Positions 1 to 11,620 of a DNA stretch of 64,000 nt are shown here, one piece after another (position 1 is the first letter of the stretch; the number at the start of each line of letters is the position of its first letter). The notes beneath the pieces are model-generated. The model did not search any database, was not told the DNA's origin, and saw only the letters and a program-made list of their open reading frames with translations. Where the stretch lies: positions 9,794,989-9,858,988 of the forward strand of contig OU744451.1 in assembly GCA_916610825.1 (NCBI GenBank), written 5' to 3'. Made by a program: the position numbers and the translations under genes. Source of the stretch: Haliclystus octoradiatus (lineage: Eukaryota > Cnidaria > Staurozoa > Stauromedusae > Haliclystidae).

Positions 1-2216
1 AAAGATTCAAACATTTAAATTAATAAATTCAGATTATTCAGCTCCACGGCCATGTGAGCAAATTTTAGAATATGTTTTCACAAAGATGACGTATTAGTGT
101 TTGAAAAATATCAGCGTTTTCCCCATTAACTTTACGTATTAATTTAGAGGGGCCTTGGGACCCCATTTCCCAATGTCAAATTACAATAAAATGTGTGCAC
201 GCATTCTGAACAAGAAAATTGATGGGCCCGATAACATTTCAAACTTTCATGTTTTTTGGACCAGTCTAGTGGGTACATAATCTTTTGCGATTTCAGTAGC
301 TTTGGAATCCTGAAATGGAGTGAAAGAGGGTTGAGCGCGTAAATCTCTTTTTACAAAAAAAATGAGAAACGCAATTTTCAATTTCCGAAATAACTACTTG
401 GAAGTTTAGGAATCCTGAATTACAAACGTAGTACAGTTAAATATATACCATGCCTACCTATTTTTAATTGGGTTGCATAGTCAGGCATATGGTGACAAAG
501 CAATAGCCATGAATGTTTTTCAAATTCCCATCCAGCAAATTCCTATAGTTTGTATAGAAAAACACAACAAACAAGTTAAGATAATAAACCTATGCAGACA
601 GTAGAATATCAAGATGCAAATCGTAGGATAATATGTGATGTTTTGACAAGGACTATATAGGTTTAGAGGCTGAGAACTCTTCAGATAGAATGTATTACAA
701 CTAATGATTACAATAAATCAGATATGTATTGAAAAATATCAGCAACACCAATTAGGAATAGTTATTACAGAAAGATTCAGTATAGCCTCAACTTAACACA
801 GAAAATGTCGAAGCTCATATAATAATCTGCTTTGTAGCTCTAAGTGGGTCACAAACTGCGCGTAAGTGGGTCACATCGTAACTTCCTTGCTTTTTCTAAG
901 TTGATTAAAGGCATTTAATAAATTCGATTGTGTTTTCAAGATATCATATCTAAATAAAACGATGACCAGGATATTTTAAGTTTTTCAGTCTGATTGGGAA
1001 CATGGCAGATTGCAGTAAATGGGTTACGGATTGTAAACTCATTCTAATCTACTTGATTTTTCATATCTGTTAAATTATTTTGAATAATAATGTCCCCCTT
1101 ATCATTTTAGACAACTGGTAACAAAACTGAAGCCAAGCGTTAAAATAATTTTAAAGCCCTGAAAGAAAACACTCTCAACCTTGTAAGTGGGTCACGATGG
1201 AAATGCCCTAGGCTAGAAACAAACTTGATCCAAACATAACCTTTGCAGCACGTAATTAATACTTTTTTACTGTCAGATATAAACATAAGAAAACTTTAAA
1301 TGCTTGGAAAGTATAGAAATATAACAAGCATATTAGATTAGCCCAATTCGAACAGTCAGGCTGAGTTAGTCTGCTGATCTGAACTGATTGGTCGACAAAA
1401 ATATCAGGAATCTTATGATCTTCTGAAAAGAGATTCGAAGCTGGGGCAGCTTACAAAATAGACATAGCCTAAACTACTTGCCAATACAGCAGCATATCTT
1501 TAATTACGATGTGTTTATTTATCTAGAAGGCCTGTTATCCTATGCTTTTGAATTAAGATGGTGGATTAGCTAGCAATGATATCTTCCAAGTTCAATAGGC
1601 TTACCAGGCATAACGTCCGTTCGCAAGATCGGCCCCGCTACGACAACGTCCCCGTCAGGGTCAAGACGTCCCTGGGTCACTATAACCACCCCGGTTTGGC
1701 TTACCATAACGTTCTCGGGAATAATATGACATAAATTAAAGTGACTTTGTAGGTAATTAGTGAAAGTTTATATTTGTTTTTATCAATCAATCTCTTATCA
1801 AATAATTTCTACTAATTCATGTACTGTTTCTGTTTGAGTGATCAAATTTCCAATTTAATGAAGGAAAATGTAAACTCGAAGAGAAGAAGTTAGGAACTAT
1901 AAAGACTGGTTATGAATATGAAGCCAGATACATAAATCAAAATCGACATATCATTCAATATAATTTATATAATGTATGTAACGAAGAAAATTATATTTAT
2001 TATCAACTACATCATGTCATGTGTTTCTTGTATTTAAATCGTCTGAATTTGATTCGATCATGACTTCACTTCCCTTCAAAATAAAAAAAAAGATGATATA
2101 TTGTGGTTATGTGGATTATAATAATTGAGTATTAGAAAAGAAGTAATGGGATAGATCGAAAGACAGAGACAAAAATCACGCAATAGTTAAATAGACTATA
2201 AGCAATAGTTAAAACT
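1..2216. other. AT-rich non-coding stretch
   Basis: I see no convincing gene or RNA here. Positions ~110-300 resemble ~39760-39920 (shared GTATTAATTTRGAGGGGC and a following ACCAGTCTA block), so part of it is an old dispersed repeat. A GC-richer, ACGTC-containing patch lies at ~1610-1720. Confidence 0.5.
841..1195 (+). repeat. Short motif TAAGTGGGTCAC, three exact copies
   Basis: The 12-mer TAAGTGGGTCAC occurs at 841-852, 863-874 and 1184-1195, with a degenerate copy (TAAATGGGTTAC) at 1016-1027. The first two are 22 bp apart. The core GGGTCA resembles a nuclear-receptor half site, but no promoter or gene is visible nearby, so a regulatory role is only a guess. Confidence 0.45.
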
Positions 2217-2779
2217 TCACTGAGTTTGGTGGCTTTGAAAAAAGCCGTCAGCCACTCTTGGAGCAGCCGCTAAATTGAAAGGGTCTTTAACAACTTTGAA
2301 TGTTCCGTCGACGTACCATGTCTTTGCCTTTGATAATAAGTTTATCATGTTTGATGTAGCAAAGAGTAGATGACGCTTACCACATATTGTAGTTTCTTTC
2401 TTCAGAAAACCGTCTGGTAGGTGGTTTTCGTCCAGGTCAAAATCCAAAGTTGTTGGTTCTTGTGGGCGTTTCCTTTGTCTGTGCCTGTTAGCTGCTCTTG
2501 CAAAGTTTATTGGATTCGGGATAGCTTCTATTGGTTCAGATGTGGTGTGTACTCCATGTTCAAGCACATGACGGTGTTGACAATTTCAGCTGCTGATGTG
2601 AATACTTCTGAGGCGGCGATCTTTTTGACTTCAGCAGCAATTTTGGTGGCCATAGTTGTTCCAAGTTTTCCAGGGTGTATATGTGGGTTGATGCCTTGAG
2701 ATAGCCTAGTATAGTCATAGACATAGTATTGCAGCAGTGCCATAGCAGCGACATAAGTCTTGTTGATATAAAGAAGCAA
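2217..2779 (-). pseudogene. MULE (Mutator-like) transposase fragment, frameshifted
   Basis: Two overlapping minus-strand frames (2779-2528, then 2567-2217) together resemble the region before the catalytic core of animal MULE transposases that are often linked to FLYWCH fingers. Visible hallmarks are HPGKLG followed by a helical stretch ending in EIVNTVM, then NFARAANRHRQ, GKRHLLFATSNM and the family-typical AKTWYVDGTFKVV. The frame switch falls near 2567 and homology ends after KDPFNL, so the catalytic DDE core is missing. There are no flanking terminal inverted repeats that I can recognise. It is a dead remnant. Assignment rests on recalled family motifs, not on a search. Confidence 0.7.
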
Positions 2780-3466
2780 TTGAAAGAAAACAGCAAATAA
2801 ACCTACCTATAACATGTCCACTTCTCAGAAAAATGGATGAGAGAGAGTACGATGTCGTAAAATACGTGGGCCTATTGACCATGACCGCCAAAACATTTCA
2901 CCGAATCTCGCATGTTCAGAGCAAGTAGAAAAACAAACCATATTTCGTTTTGAACGGTAAAGTTAAAGAATTCGTTCCAGTGATAAGTTGTTGTGATATC
3001 GCAGTACATCATTTTATTACTTTCATCGTAGGCTAAACGTTCCTTATGTATCGGGGAAACAAATACTTGTAGTTGAATTCAGTTTGTAAAACCATGGTAA
3101 AACAGTAAAATTCGTAAACTGACTGAGCTTTTTGTTTTCACACTTTTTCAAATTGGGGTCTGGATGCAAGACCGCTCGGGATCGGACGTAAAGAAACTTC
3201 AGGAGCTGCCGACTATCAAGCAGCCTGCATGCAGACCAAAAACACTATTCAGTGTTCCCTTTACGTCTGCGTGTAGGCTCAATAGCGTCACAGCGATTTT
3301 TATACTTTACGAATTTATAAAGTGCCTATAGAAAGCTTCCCAATATTTACCATGTCAGAGACATTGTAGAAAATATCCTGAATGGGTTCGAATAAATTAT
3401 TTTGTGACGTATTGATTTGTTTATAAGAAACAGGCATTGTTTAATATAAAATCTATACACATAGCA
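2780..3466. other. Non-coding, with imperfect hairpin
   Basis: No gene seen. A GC-richer patch at ~3160-3290 contains imperfect complementary pieces (GGTCTGGATGCAAG against CTGCATGCAGACC, and GGACGTAAAG against CTTTACGTCT), so it could fold into a hairpin, perhaps a decayed MITE. Confidence 0.4.
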
Positions 3467-3870
3467 CATAATTGGAATTTCAGCTAATCATTAAATTTTA
3501 TCAACATAAATCATATTATCTATTTCATATAGGCTAAACTAACTAACTACCATGAGTAATTTTGCTAAATATTGTTGAGTAGTTCTGAATTTATGAGCAA
3601 ATACCATTGTGAATTATCATGTTGATATTAACCAAATCAGTACCCTTAGCATAATTGGAATTTCAGCTAATTATTGAATTTTTTCAAAATAAATCATATT
3701 TTCTATTTCACATAAGCTAAACTAACTACCATGACAAGTTTTGTCAAATAATATTGAGAAGCTTTGAGTTTATTAGCAATTAGCAGTGTGAATTATCGTG
3801 TTGATATTAACTAAATCGATACCCTTAACATAATTGGAATTTCAAGTAATCATTAAATTTTTTTAACATC
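3467..3870. repeat. Satellite array, left part (~178-bp monomers)
   Basis: Two full monomers and the start of a third. Each begins with CATAATTGGAATTTCAG (3467, 3650, 3829) and contains the conserved AAACTAACTACCAT block. The first is 183 bp because of an extra AACT. The array is cut at 3870 by the rearranged Gypsy element and resumes in register at 7090. Confidence 0.9.
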
Positions 3871-3908
3871 GAGCTTCCGTGAACATCGTTTTGTGAAAGA
3901 CTAGACTC

Positions 3909-5516
3909 CTATTTCGATGTTAACAAAATTAAATCTTCACAAATTCTAACTGATTTATCAGGTTTAATAACTGGTACAATTGGTGTTGCCCATTTACTAT
4001 GGCTTGTTGATACTAGTACTCCTTCAGATAGTAATCTATCGATTTCATTGTCAATTAATGGTTTAATAGCGTATGGGACTGGTCTAGCCTTCATGAATAC
4101 TGGCGTTACATGTGGTTTAATAGTAATTGACACTTTTGTTGTTGTCATTTTACCAAGTTCGTCGCTAAACAGTCCTTTATATTGTTCTAACAGTTCTGTT
4201 GAATTAGTATCATGATGCTCTGTGGTTATATGTTGAATCGGAAATAAACTTTGCCAATCGAGTGGAATTTTATTCAACCAGTCTCTACCAAGAAGAGAAG
4301 GAGTATTACCTTCTGCGACTATTAATGGTAATTTGGTATACGTTTTATCTCGATACATAACATATACTGTTACACATCCTAATATTGGTATGTTTTGTCC
4401 AGAATATGATCTCAATTGTACATCTGTTTTCTCTAATTGTTTTGACGCTAATTGTTGCTGATAAACATTATAACCAATAATTGATCGACCTGCTCCCGTA
4501 TCTACCTCTAATTGTAGTGGCATTGCCTCAATTTGTAAGGTTACCATGACAGGTTTTATTTTTACCTTTTGTTCTGTTACCTCATGCATTGCTGAATATT
4601 CGTCATAATCATCACAATCATCGTCGTCCGTAACAATGTCTGTTGTGTTTTCTGTCTGAGAATTTATGTTATCGTTCTTCTTTTTTTTAAAACAAGCCCT
4701 TGAAATATGACCAACATTTTTACAATAATTACAGATCGCTTTTTTAAATCTACATGTAGTAGCATCGTGTTGATCTCCACATCTGTAGCAATTATTGTTT
4801 TTATCAGTCGAGGGTTTGCTGGCTCCCATTATTTTTCTCTGCAGCTGTATTTTATTTACGGGAATTCCCGATTGTCCCTGTTCTATCCTTGCTGGATTAT
4901 GTCCTTGCATTAAGGTTGCTGTATTTTCATGTGCCTGTTCGATGGCTTGACAAATTTCAATGGCTTTATCTAACGTTAAATTTACCTCACTCAGAAGTTT
5001 TTTTAGCATTGCCTCATTTCTGATCCCTGTTACCAATCTATCTCGTAATTGAGTAGTAAGGTTCGTTTCAAATTTGCAATGTTCTGATAGATGGCGTAGT
5101 CTACCAACATACGTATTAATATTCTCACCTTCTTTTCTTGAAGCAGAGTGGAATTTAAATCTCTCGACCATTTCATTGCGTAACCGTGTTTTGTGTTTTG
5201 AGAGAGTTTCGACCAATTGATTAAAAGTCTTCTTGTTTGGCTTCTCTGGGAATACCAAATCTTTCAACAATCGATATGTGGTGGCATCTATTAATGTTAT
5301 GAGTATGTTGGCTTTTTCTCCTTCACCAATTTTGTTAACATCGAAATAGGAGTCTAGTCTTTCACAAAAGTCATCCCAATCTTCCCCTTCTGAAAATTCT
5401 GGAATTTTCCCAATTAATGTGCTTCGTGTAGCCATGTTGTGTTCAATATTGGGTTGTAAATTCTCTGGAGGATTCTCTTCTGCATCTGTAGTGCTATCAG
5501 ACCGTAACGTGGGCAT
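3909..5516 (-). pseudogene. Gypsy gag-protease-RT (N-terminal part), 535 aa
   Basis: An open frame starting at the ATG just after the primer binding site. Residues ~30-200 are a gag capsid-like region. Two zinc knuckles follow: CYRCGDQHDATTC (~243-255) and CNYCKNVGHISRAC (~262-275). The aspartic protease has LEVDTGAGRS (catalytic D ~339) and LLGRDWL (~408). The start of reverse transcriptase is recognisable by KARPVPYAIK (~476) and WATPIVPVIKPDKSVRIC (~509). Homology stops right after that, where an inverted 42-bp piece of the element's own gag adds about nine foreign residues and a stop. Gag, PR and RT share one frame with no visible frameshift site. RT catalytic motifs, RNase H and integrase are absent here; the integrase part lies at 5922-7080 on the other side of the LTR. 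Confidence 0.85.
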
Positions 5517-5524
5517 CTATAATT

Positions 5525-5535
5525 CTCGTCGCCAA
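5525..5535 (-). other. Gypsy primer binding site
   Basis: The minus strand reads TTGGCGACGAG between the LTR edge and the gag start codon. TGGCGACGAG is the usual primer-site sequence of many animal Gypsy elements, and it fixes which side of the LTR is internal. Confidence 0.65.
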
Positions 5536-5556
5536 TTTTATGTATTAATAAGAAGA

Positions 5557-5745
5557 TGTAACGCAATGAACACTACAGATTATTGATAACAGTAACAGTA
5601 TAATAATCAGTAAAAATACAGAGTTGATGAAATATATGACTTGCTCCTAGCTAACGCCTTGATCAGTTGTCCAACGTGGCAGCCTCGTTTATAATCATGC
5701 GTTATAATATTAGTGCTATTACGCCACACAACGTAATACATGACA
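5557..5745 (-). repeat. Single Gypsy LTR (~189 bp)
   Basis: On the minus strand it begins TGTCATG and ends GTTACA, giving TG...CA ends. It is bounded by a polypurine tract on one side and the primer binding site on the other, so it serves at once as the 3' LTR of the integrase part and the 5' LTR of the gag part. No second copy is found in the window. Confidence 0.7.
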
Positions 5746-5759
5746 TTCTCCTTTTCTTG
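5746..5759 (-). other. Gypsy polypurine tract
   Basis: The minus strand reads CAAGAAAAGGAGAA directly before the TG of the LTR, as expected for the plus-strand primer of an LTR element. It lies ~160 bp after the integrase stop codon. Confidence 0.7.
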
Positions 5760-5921
5760 TTTAAGACTCTATGTGATCTAATAGGTAAAACAATTATCAA
5801 TTAAATTTATTGTTTGTTTATTTATTGATATGTTATAACAAGGTAAAGATTATATAAAGTAATGTCGTTCGATTATTATACGGTAATGTTGTCCTGGATA
5901 TAATATATATATACTTTTTTT

Positions 5922-7080
5922 CTATAGATATTGTGGGCGAGCTCTTTCCCTAGTAGGGTAACTTTTATTAGTTGTAGGCGTCTTTCCTTCTTTGGCTTCT
6001 TCTTCCTCTACTGACTCTTTGTTGTCAGCGTAACCATCTCGTTTTCGGATATGGTCTATGTGGCGATTCATAACACGCCCATCATCAGTAAGTAGTTTAT
6101 AAGATAGAGGTCCTGTTTGTTCTTGTATTACGGCATTAAACCAAGTTTTTGTGATCATATTGAATACCTGCACTTTGCTGTTTATTTGCAGTTCTCTTGG
6201 AGGTGACGACACTGTCGACTTTTTCCGAATATCTGCATCTAGGTTTGGCAGCATAAAATGTAAAGGTGTTCTTAGCTGACGCTTCATAAGTAATTCACAT
6301 GGTGATAGACCTGTTGATGAATGTGGCGTTGTGCGATATGCGAATAGAACTTTACATAAGAGTTCTGTGATTGGTAATCCTCTATTTTTCTTTAAAGCTG
6401 TTTTAAGTAGTTGAACAGCTCGTTCTGCTTGACCATTGGATCTCGGATGATACGGTGCTGTGTGTGTTAATTTTATATCGTTATTGGAACAATATCTTTG
6501 AAACTCTTCAGATGTAAAACCACTGCCATTGTCTGACACGATTTGTTCAGGTAATCCGAAATACGCAAATATGTTTTTCAAGGTTGTGATCGTTGCCGCT
6601 GATCCAGTTGAAGGAACTACACGAACGTCAACCCATTTTGAATATGCATCAATGACAACAAGGAAGATTTTTCCCCAAAAAGGACCAGCATGATCTATGT
6701 GTATTCTTGACCATGGTGTTGTAGGAAATTACCAGGGGTGAGTAGAGGATAAAGCTGGTAGACAGGCATTTGCTTTACAAGAATCGCATGATTTTGCTAC
6801 TTCCTCTATATCCTTGTCCATCCCGGGCCACCATATAAAGCTGCGTGCCAAAGACTTCATTTTAACTATACCTTGATGAGTATTATGGAGAACAGCTAAA
6901 GCTCTCTTTTGAAGACTTGCAGGTACTACGACTCGTGATCCCTATAGTAGGGCATCTTGGTGCGTGCTGAGCTCACCTCTTTTACTGACATAGGGGGAAT
7001 CCCCATTTTGCATCGTTTTGATATCCCTGGTTGTTTTAATTTGTTGTACTATCTTTGATATAGTTGGGTCGTTTCATGAA
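5922..7080 (-). pseudogene. Gypsy integrase, C-terminal pol piece with two stops
   Basis: Translation of the minus strand from ~7080 gives the integrase zinc-binding region (HNTHQGIVKMKSLARSFIWW, then CDSC) and the catalytic core (HIDHAGPFWGKIFLVVIDAY, SDNGSGFTSEEFQ, HTAPYHPRSNGQAERAVQ), consistent with a D,D,E integrase. The last 219 residues from 6581 are open. Upstream are two in-frame stops: one at ~6943 where the family normally has a tryptophan (DALL*GSR), one at ~6731 within HPW*FP. The RNase H domain that should precede this piece is missing. It belongs to the same permuted copy as gag-PR across the LTR. Confidence 0.85.
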
Positions 7081-7089
7081 GCTCGTTTC

Positions 7090-9160
7090 AATCATATTTT
7101 CTATTTCACATAAGCTAAACTAACTACCATGAGTAATTTTGTCAAATAATATTGAGAAGCTTTGAATTTATTAGCAAATAGCAGTTTGAATTATCGTGTT
7201 GATATTAACTGAATTGATACCCTTAACATAATTGGAATTTCAGCTAATCATTAAATTTTTTCAACATCAACCATATAATCTATTTCACATAGGCTAAACT
7301 AACTACCATAAGCAGTTTCGCTGAATAATGTTTAGAAGCTTTGAATTTATTAGCAATTAGCATTGTGAATTATCGTGATGATATTAACAAAATCAGTACC
7401 CTTACCATAATTGGAATTCCAGCTAATTATTGAATTTTTTCAAAATAAATCATATTATCTATTTCACATAAGCTAAACTAACTACCATGAGTAGTTTTGA
7501 CAAATAATCTTGAGAAGTTTGAATTTATTAGCAAATAGCATTATGAATTATCATGTTGATATTAACAAAATCAGTACCCTTAGCATAATTGGAATTTCAG
7601 CTAATTATTGAATATTTTCAAAATAAATCTCATTTTCTATTTCACATAAGGTAAACTAACTACCATGAGTAATTTTGTCAAATAATATTGAGAAGCTTTG
7701 AATTTATTAGCAAATAGCAGTTTGAATTGTTGTGTTGATATTAACAGAATCGATACCCTTAACATAATTGGAATTTCAGCTAATCATTAGATTTTTTCAA
7801 CATCAATCATATTATCTATTTCACCTAGGCTAAACTAACTACCATAAGCAGTTTCGTTGAATAATGTTGATAAGCTTTGAATTTATTAGCAATTAGCATT
7901 GTGAATTATCGTGATGATATTAACATAATCAGTACCCTTACCATAATTGGAATTCCAGCTAATTATTGAATTTTTCAAAATAAATCATATTATCTATTTC
8001 ACATAAGCTAAACAAACTACCATGAGTAGTTTTGACAAATAATCTTGAGAAGTTTGAATTTATTAGCAAATGGCATTATGAATTATCATGTTGATATTAA
8101 CCAAATCAGTACCCTTAGCATAATTGGAATTTCAGCTAATTATTGAATTTTTTAAATAAATCATATTTTCTATTTCACATAATCTAAACTAACTACCATG
8201 AGTAGTTTTGTCAAACAATATTGAGAATTTTTGAATTTATTAGCAAATAGCATTGTGAATTATCGTGTTGATATTTACAAAATCAGTACCCTTAGCATAA
8301 TTGGAATTTCAGCTAATTATTGAATATTTTCAAAATAAATCACATTTTCTATTTCACATAAGCTAAGCTAACTGCCATGAGTAACTTTGTCAAATAATAT
8401 TGAGAAGCTTTGAATTTATTAGCAAATAACAGTTTGAATTGTTGTGTTGATATTAACTGAATCGATACCCTTAACATAATTGGAATTTCAGCTAATCATT
8501 AAATTTTTTCAACATCAATCATATTATCTATTTCACCTAGGCTAAACTAGCTACCATAAGCAATTTCGCTGAATAATGTTGAGAATTTTTATATTTATTA
8601 GCAAATAGCATTGTGAATTATCGTGTTAATATTAACAAAATCAGTACCCTTAGCATAATTGGAATTTCAGCTAATTATTTAATTTTTTCAAAATAAATCA
8701 TATTTTCTATTTCACTTAAGCTAAACTAACTACCATGAGTAATTTTGTCAAACAATATGGAGAATTTTCGAATTTGTTAGCAAATAACATTGTGAATTAT
8801 CGCGTTGAACAAAACCAGTACCCTTAGCATAATTGGAACTTCACCTAATTATTGAATTTTTTCAAAATATATCATATTTCTATTTCACTTGAGCTAAACT
8901 AACTACCATGAGTAATTTTGTCAAACAATATTGAGAATTTTTGAATTTATTAGCAAATAACATTGTGAATTATCGTGTTGATATTAACAAAATCAGTACC
9001 CTCAGCATAATTAGAACTTCAGCTGATCATTAAATTTTTTAACATAAGTTATATTATCTATTTCACATAGGCTAACTACAATGAGTAGTTTTGTTAAATA
9101 ATTTTTAAAAGTTTTGATTTTATGAGCAAAAAGCATTGTGAATCTTCGTGATGATATTTT
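7090..9160. repeat. Satellite array, right part, with higher-order pattern
   Basis: About eleven to twelve monomers of 174-179 bp, marked by CATAATTGGAAT at 7227, 7406, 7584, 7763, 7942, 8119, 8296, 8475, 8654 and 8828, and a weaker copy at 9006. Monomers fall into types: A has CAGTTTGAAT and GTAATTTTG, B has CAACATC and ACCATAAGCA, C has GGAATTCCAG and TTTTGACAAATAATCTTGAG. Order is A-B-C-A-B-C-D-A-B, giving a 536-bp three-monomer unit. The last monomers are more divergent, as is usual at array edges. No open reading frame is conserved between monomers. Confidence 0.9.
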
Positions 9161-9627
9161 GTGAACTATTCTGGATTGCTAGATTAATTTGGGCTAAATC
9201 TGTTATCTTAGACGTAAGATAACAGAAACTTCAATCAATTATAAAAGTTTGCTGTATATTATAATTTCTACTTCAAGATCCATTATCTAACTGTTAAAGA
9301 GTGTAGAATATTGAATATATGAGCCGAGAGCACAAAACAGTATGAATTTATAGGGCTAATTTTAACAAAATTGATACTCTATATTTTTATAAATCAAATA
9401 CTCTATATTTTTATAAATCAAATACATGACAGCAAGCAAATTTAAACTAGGCTAGCAAATTTCAATAATTCAAGCAATTTTAGTCTAGCGTAGAAAAATT
9501 TTCTTGATTCAAGAAAATATGTTCTTTATGAAATATTCGCACCACTTATTTTCTTGTTTTAAGAAAATGTGTTGCTTAAAACAAGAATAAAAGCCTACCC
9601 TAGCAAATAGATTTTCCTGTGTAATAC
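9161..9627. other. Non-coding edge of satellite
   Basis: Nothing coding. Small inverted pieces occur (TTTTCTTGATTCAAGAAAAT at ~9490 and TTTTCTTGTTTTAAGAAAAT at ~9550), and a duplicated ACTCTATATTTTTATAAATC at ~9374-9420. Confidence 0.5.
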
Positions 9628-11060
9628 TTATTCAGAATTTCTTGTAACGGACGCGATGATTTATAAAGTGGAAATGTTTAGTGCAGCTTCAAAGATATAA
9701 AATACCATAGCCGATGGTAGTATTTAAATGCTCATGTTATGATGTATGATGAAAAGGATTTACTTTTATAGAAAATGAATCTACTTTACCATCATTTGAT
9801 CGCGATATAAAATGATCTTTTTTTGTCAGAATTATTTCGAATAAAAAACATTTTATATTTTATTCTTATCGGGTTTACATTCTCCTTCAATAAAATATTG
9901 TCGTTAACTTATTATTGATTGTTGTAGTATTAACTCAAAGAATCTGCAATTATGTATATGAATGTTGTTCGGAGATTATGCCACTCGTATAGTTTTTATT
10001 TGGATCTCATTTGGAAAACGATTAGTTGTATTTGAATAAATAACGTTTGCTATATGAACGATGGTTTGTTACACTCATCCAAACTATATTAACTATTTAA
10101 AAAATGTTTTTGAATTATGTGTTTTTGAAATTGAAAGCTATTTTTGAATGCTGAAAATATTATAATTATTATTTATCACAAATAATACGCTTAATTTAAT
10201 TTTGTTGAATTATATATTCCTGAATCTAGCTTTATTAAATGTTGATCAAAGATAAGAACAAGATGCCGCTATTTTTACTCTCTAAACTGTAGTAACATAC
10301 TGCGTCTTATTCTTATAGCAAATCAACAAAATGAAATTTTAAATTTAATCGATGTTTACAATCCTTTGTTAATTATGGAAGCAAAATCTGAAAATAAGAG
10401 CCTGCCCGCTCATAACCAAATGATTCATATTTTTATATTAAATAACAAATTATAAAAACAATTTTGTGCAATGCCTTGATTAATTCTGAATTCAATAATT
10501 TTAGACTGTAGAATGATAATCTCTTCGAACTTTGAATATTTTTTCTAATTAGTCGAACGCATACGCCATTTTGAAATTTCTCGCAAGTTCATTTGTTTTT
10601 ATGCGTCGTGATCGATTGTTGATCTCAAAACAGATTGTTTTATCAGTGTCGTCACAAATTATCTTTTAAAATAGCCTTTTTAAAAGTTAAATTTTTAAAT
10701 TTCGATTTTAAGAAAAGCAATCAACAGCATTTGGTTCAATAATATATTAAGGACGTAATGCCTGTTTAATTTTTGTAGCGTTTGTGCCGCGCTCTATAGA
10801 TTGCAGATATGACCAAAACATGAACATATCTACGTCTCTTTGATTTCAAAACATATTTTGTTTAGCCTAGTTATTCTGGTAATTCAATGTAATTCAGTAT
10901 TTCGTATTGTTTTATTATCATAAAACTGATTATCTGGATTATTTCGCCCGTAAGACGTACATAAGTCGCGGACAGACACAGATATATCGAAATGTAGAAA
11001 TATAGAAATATAGAAATATAGTGATATACAAACAGACTGTATTATTAGTATAAGTAGATA
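9628..11060 (+). repeat. Interspersed repeat family X, copy 0
   Basis: This ~1.4-kb segment matches the family X parts inside the 21-30 kb tandem units, from TTCAGAATTTCTTGTAACGGAC to GACGTACATAAGTCGCGGACA followed by a GAAATATA run. It lacks part of the 3' module present in the other copies. No conserved coding frame exists across copies. The element is probably non-autonomous; its class is unknown. Confidence 0.8.
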
Positions 11061-11123
11061 ATACGGAAAATGTTTCAACAACTACTACTTGTAGCTTTTT
11101 CTTGCTATCTTTTGCTTTGAAAC

Positions 11124-11266
11124 AGTAATAGTAATAATAACAATATAATAATAATAATAGTAATAGTAATAATAATAATAGTAATAGTACTATAGTACTA
11201 TAGTAATAGTACTATAGTACTATAGTAATAGTAATAGTAATAGTAATAGTAATAGTAATAGTAGTT
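11124..11266. repeat. (GTAATA)n / (AATAAT)n microsatellite
   Basis: Imperfect trinucleotide and hexanucleotide tract with an internal ACTATAGT palindromic variant. The region to 12343 holds no supported gene. Confidence 0.95.
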
Positions 11267-11589
11267 CATACATATATTTGCACGCAATTCAGGGTAAAAG
11301 ATAATTTGCTATGATACATTGATTTGGTCAGGGGTATTTACATAAAATATTGTACATTTTGTTAGAATCATACTAAAGTTAATGACATACAATATAATTT
11401 AGTAGAAGTAGTTAAAGTGCCTATGGATTGAATTTTCGGTACCAGATTTTATTATATAATACTGTAGTATTTTTACTTGTGATTCCGATGGTGTGGTTTA
11501 TTTATTTTTCTGAATTTTTTATCTTACCGGTTTTAATGCATGAAATCTGCATTTTGGTCGATAAAAAGGGGACAAGTTTCGCGCGGTCA

Positions 11590-11620
11590 GATTATGCAAA
11601 TGAGGCGCCTGACGTCAACA
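11590..11620 (+). promoter_or_regulatory. Octamer plus CRE-like sites
   Basis: ATGCAAAT (octamer motif) at ~11595 and TGACGTCA (cAMP response element consensus) at ~11609 lie within 25 bp in a locally GC-richer patch. Both are known transcription factor sites, but no transcript is evident next to them. This is a weak call. Confidence 0.3.

Larger units (their letters stand above)
3871..7089 (-). mobile_element. Circularly permuted, partly deleted Ty3/Gypsy element
   Basis: Read on the minus strand the order is integrase, polypurine tract, one LTR, primer binding site, gag, protease, start of RT. A normal element would read LTR-gag-PR-RT-RNaseH-IN-LTR. So a single LTR lies internally and the outer ends fall in pol; most of RT and all RNase H are absent. 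This could come from insertion of a one-LTR circle opened in pol, or from a tandem pair sharing an LTR with both outer parts deleted. No target-site duplication is seen against the satellite. It is not autonomous: pol is incomplete and integrase carries stops. Confidence 0.8.

Noticed and set aside
4707-4913. Plus-strand frame opposite the Gypsy zinc knuckles
   Set aside because: Shadow of the minus-strand gag frame.
7090-9160. CRISPR-like array
   Set aside because: The repeats are contiguous 178-bp monomers without spacers, in a eukaryotic satellite.
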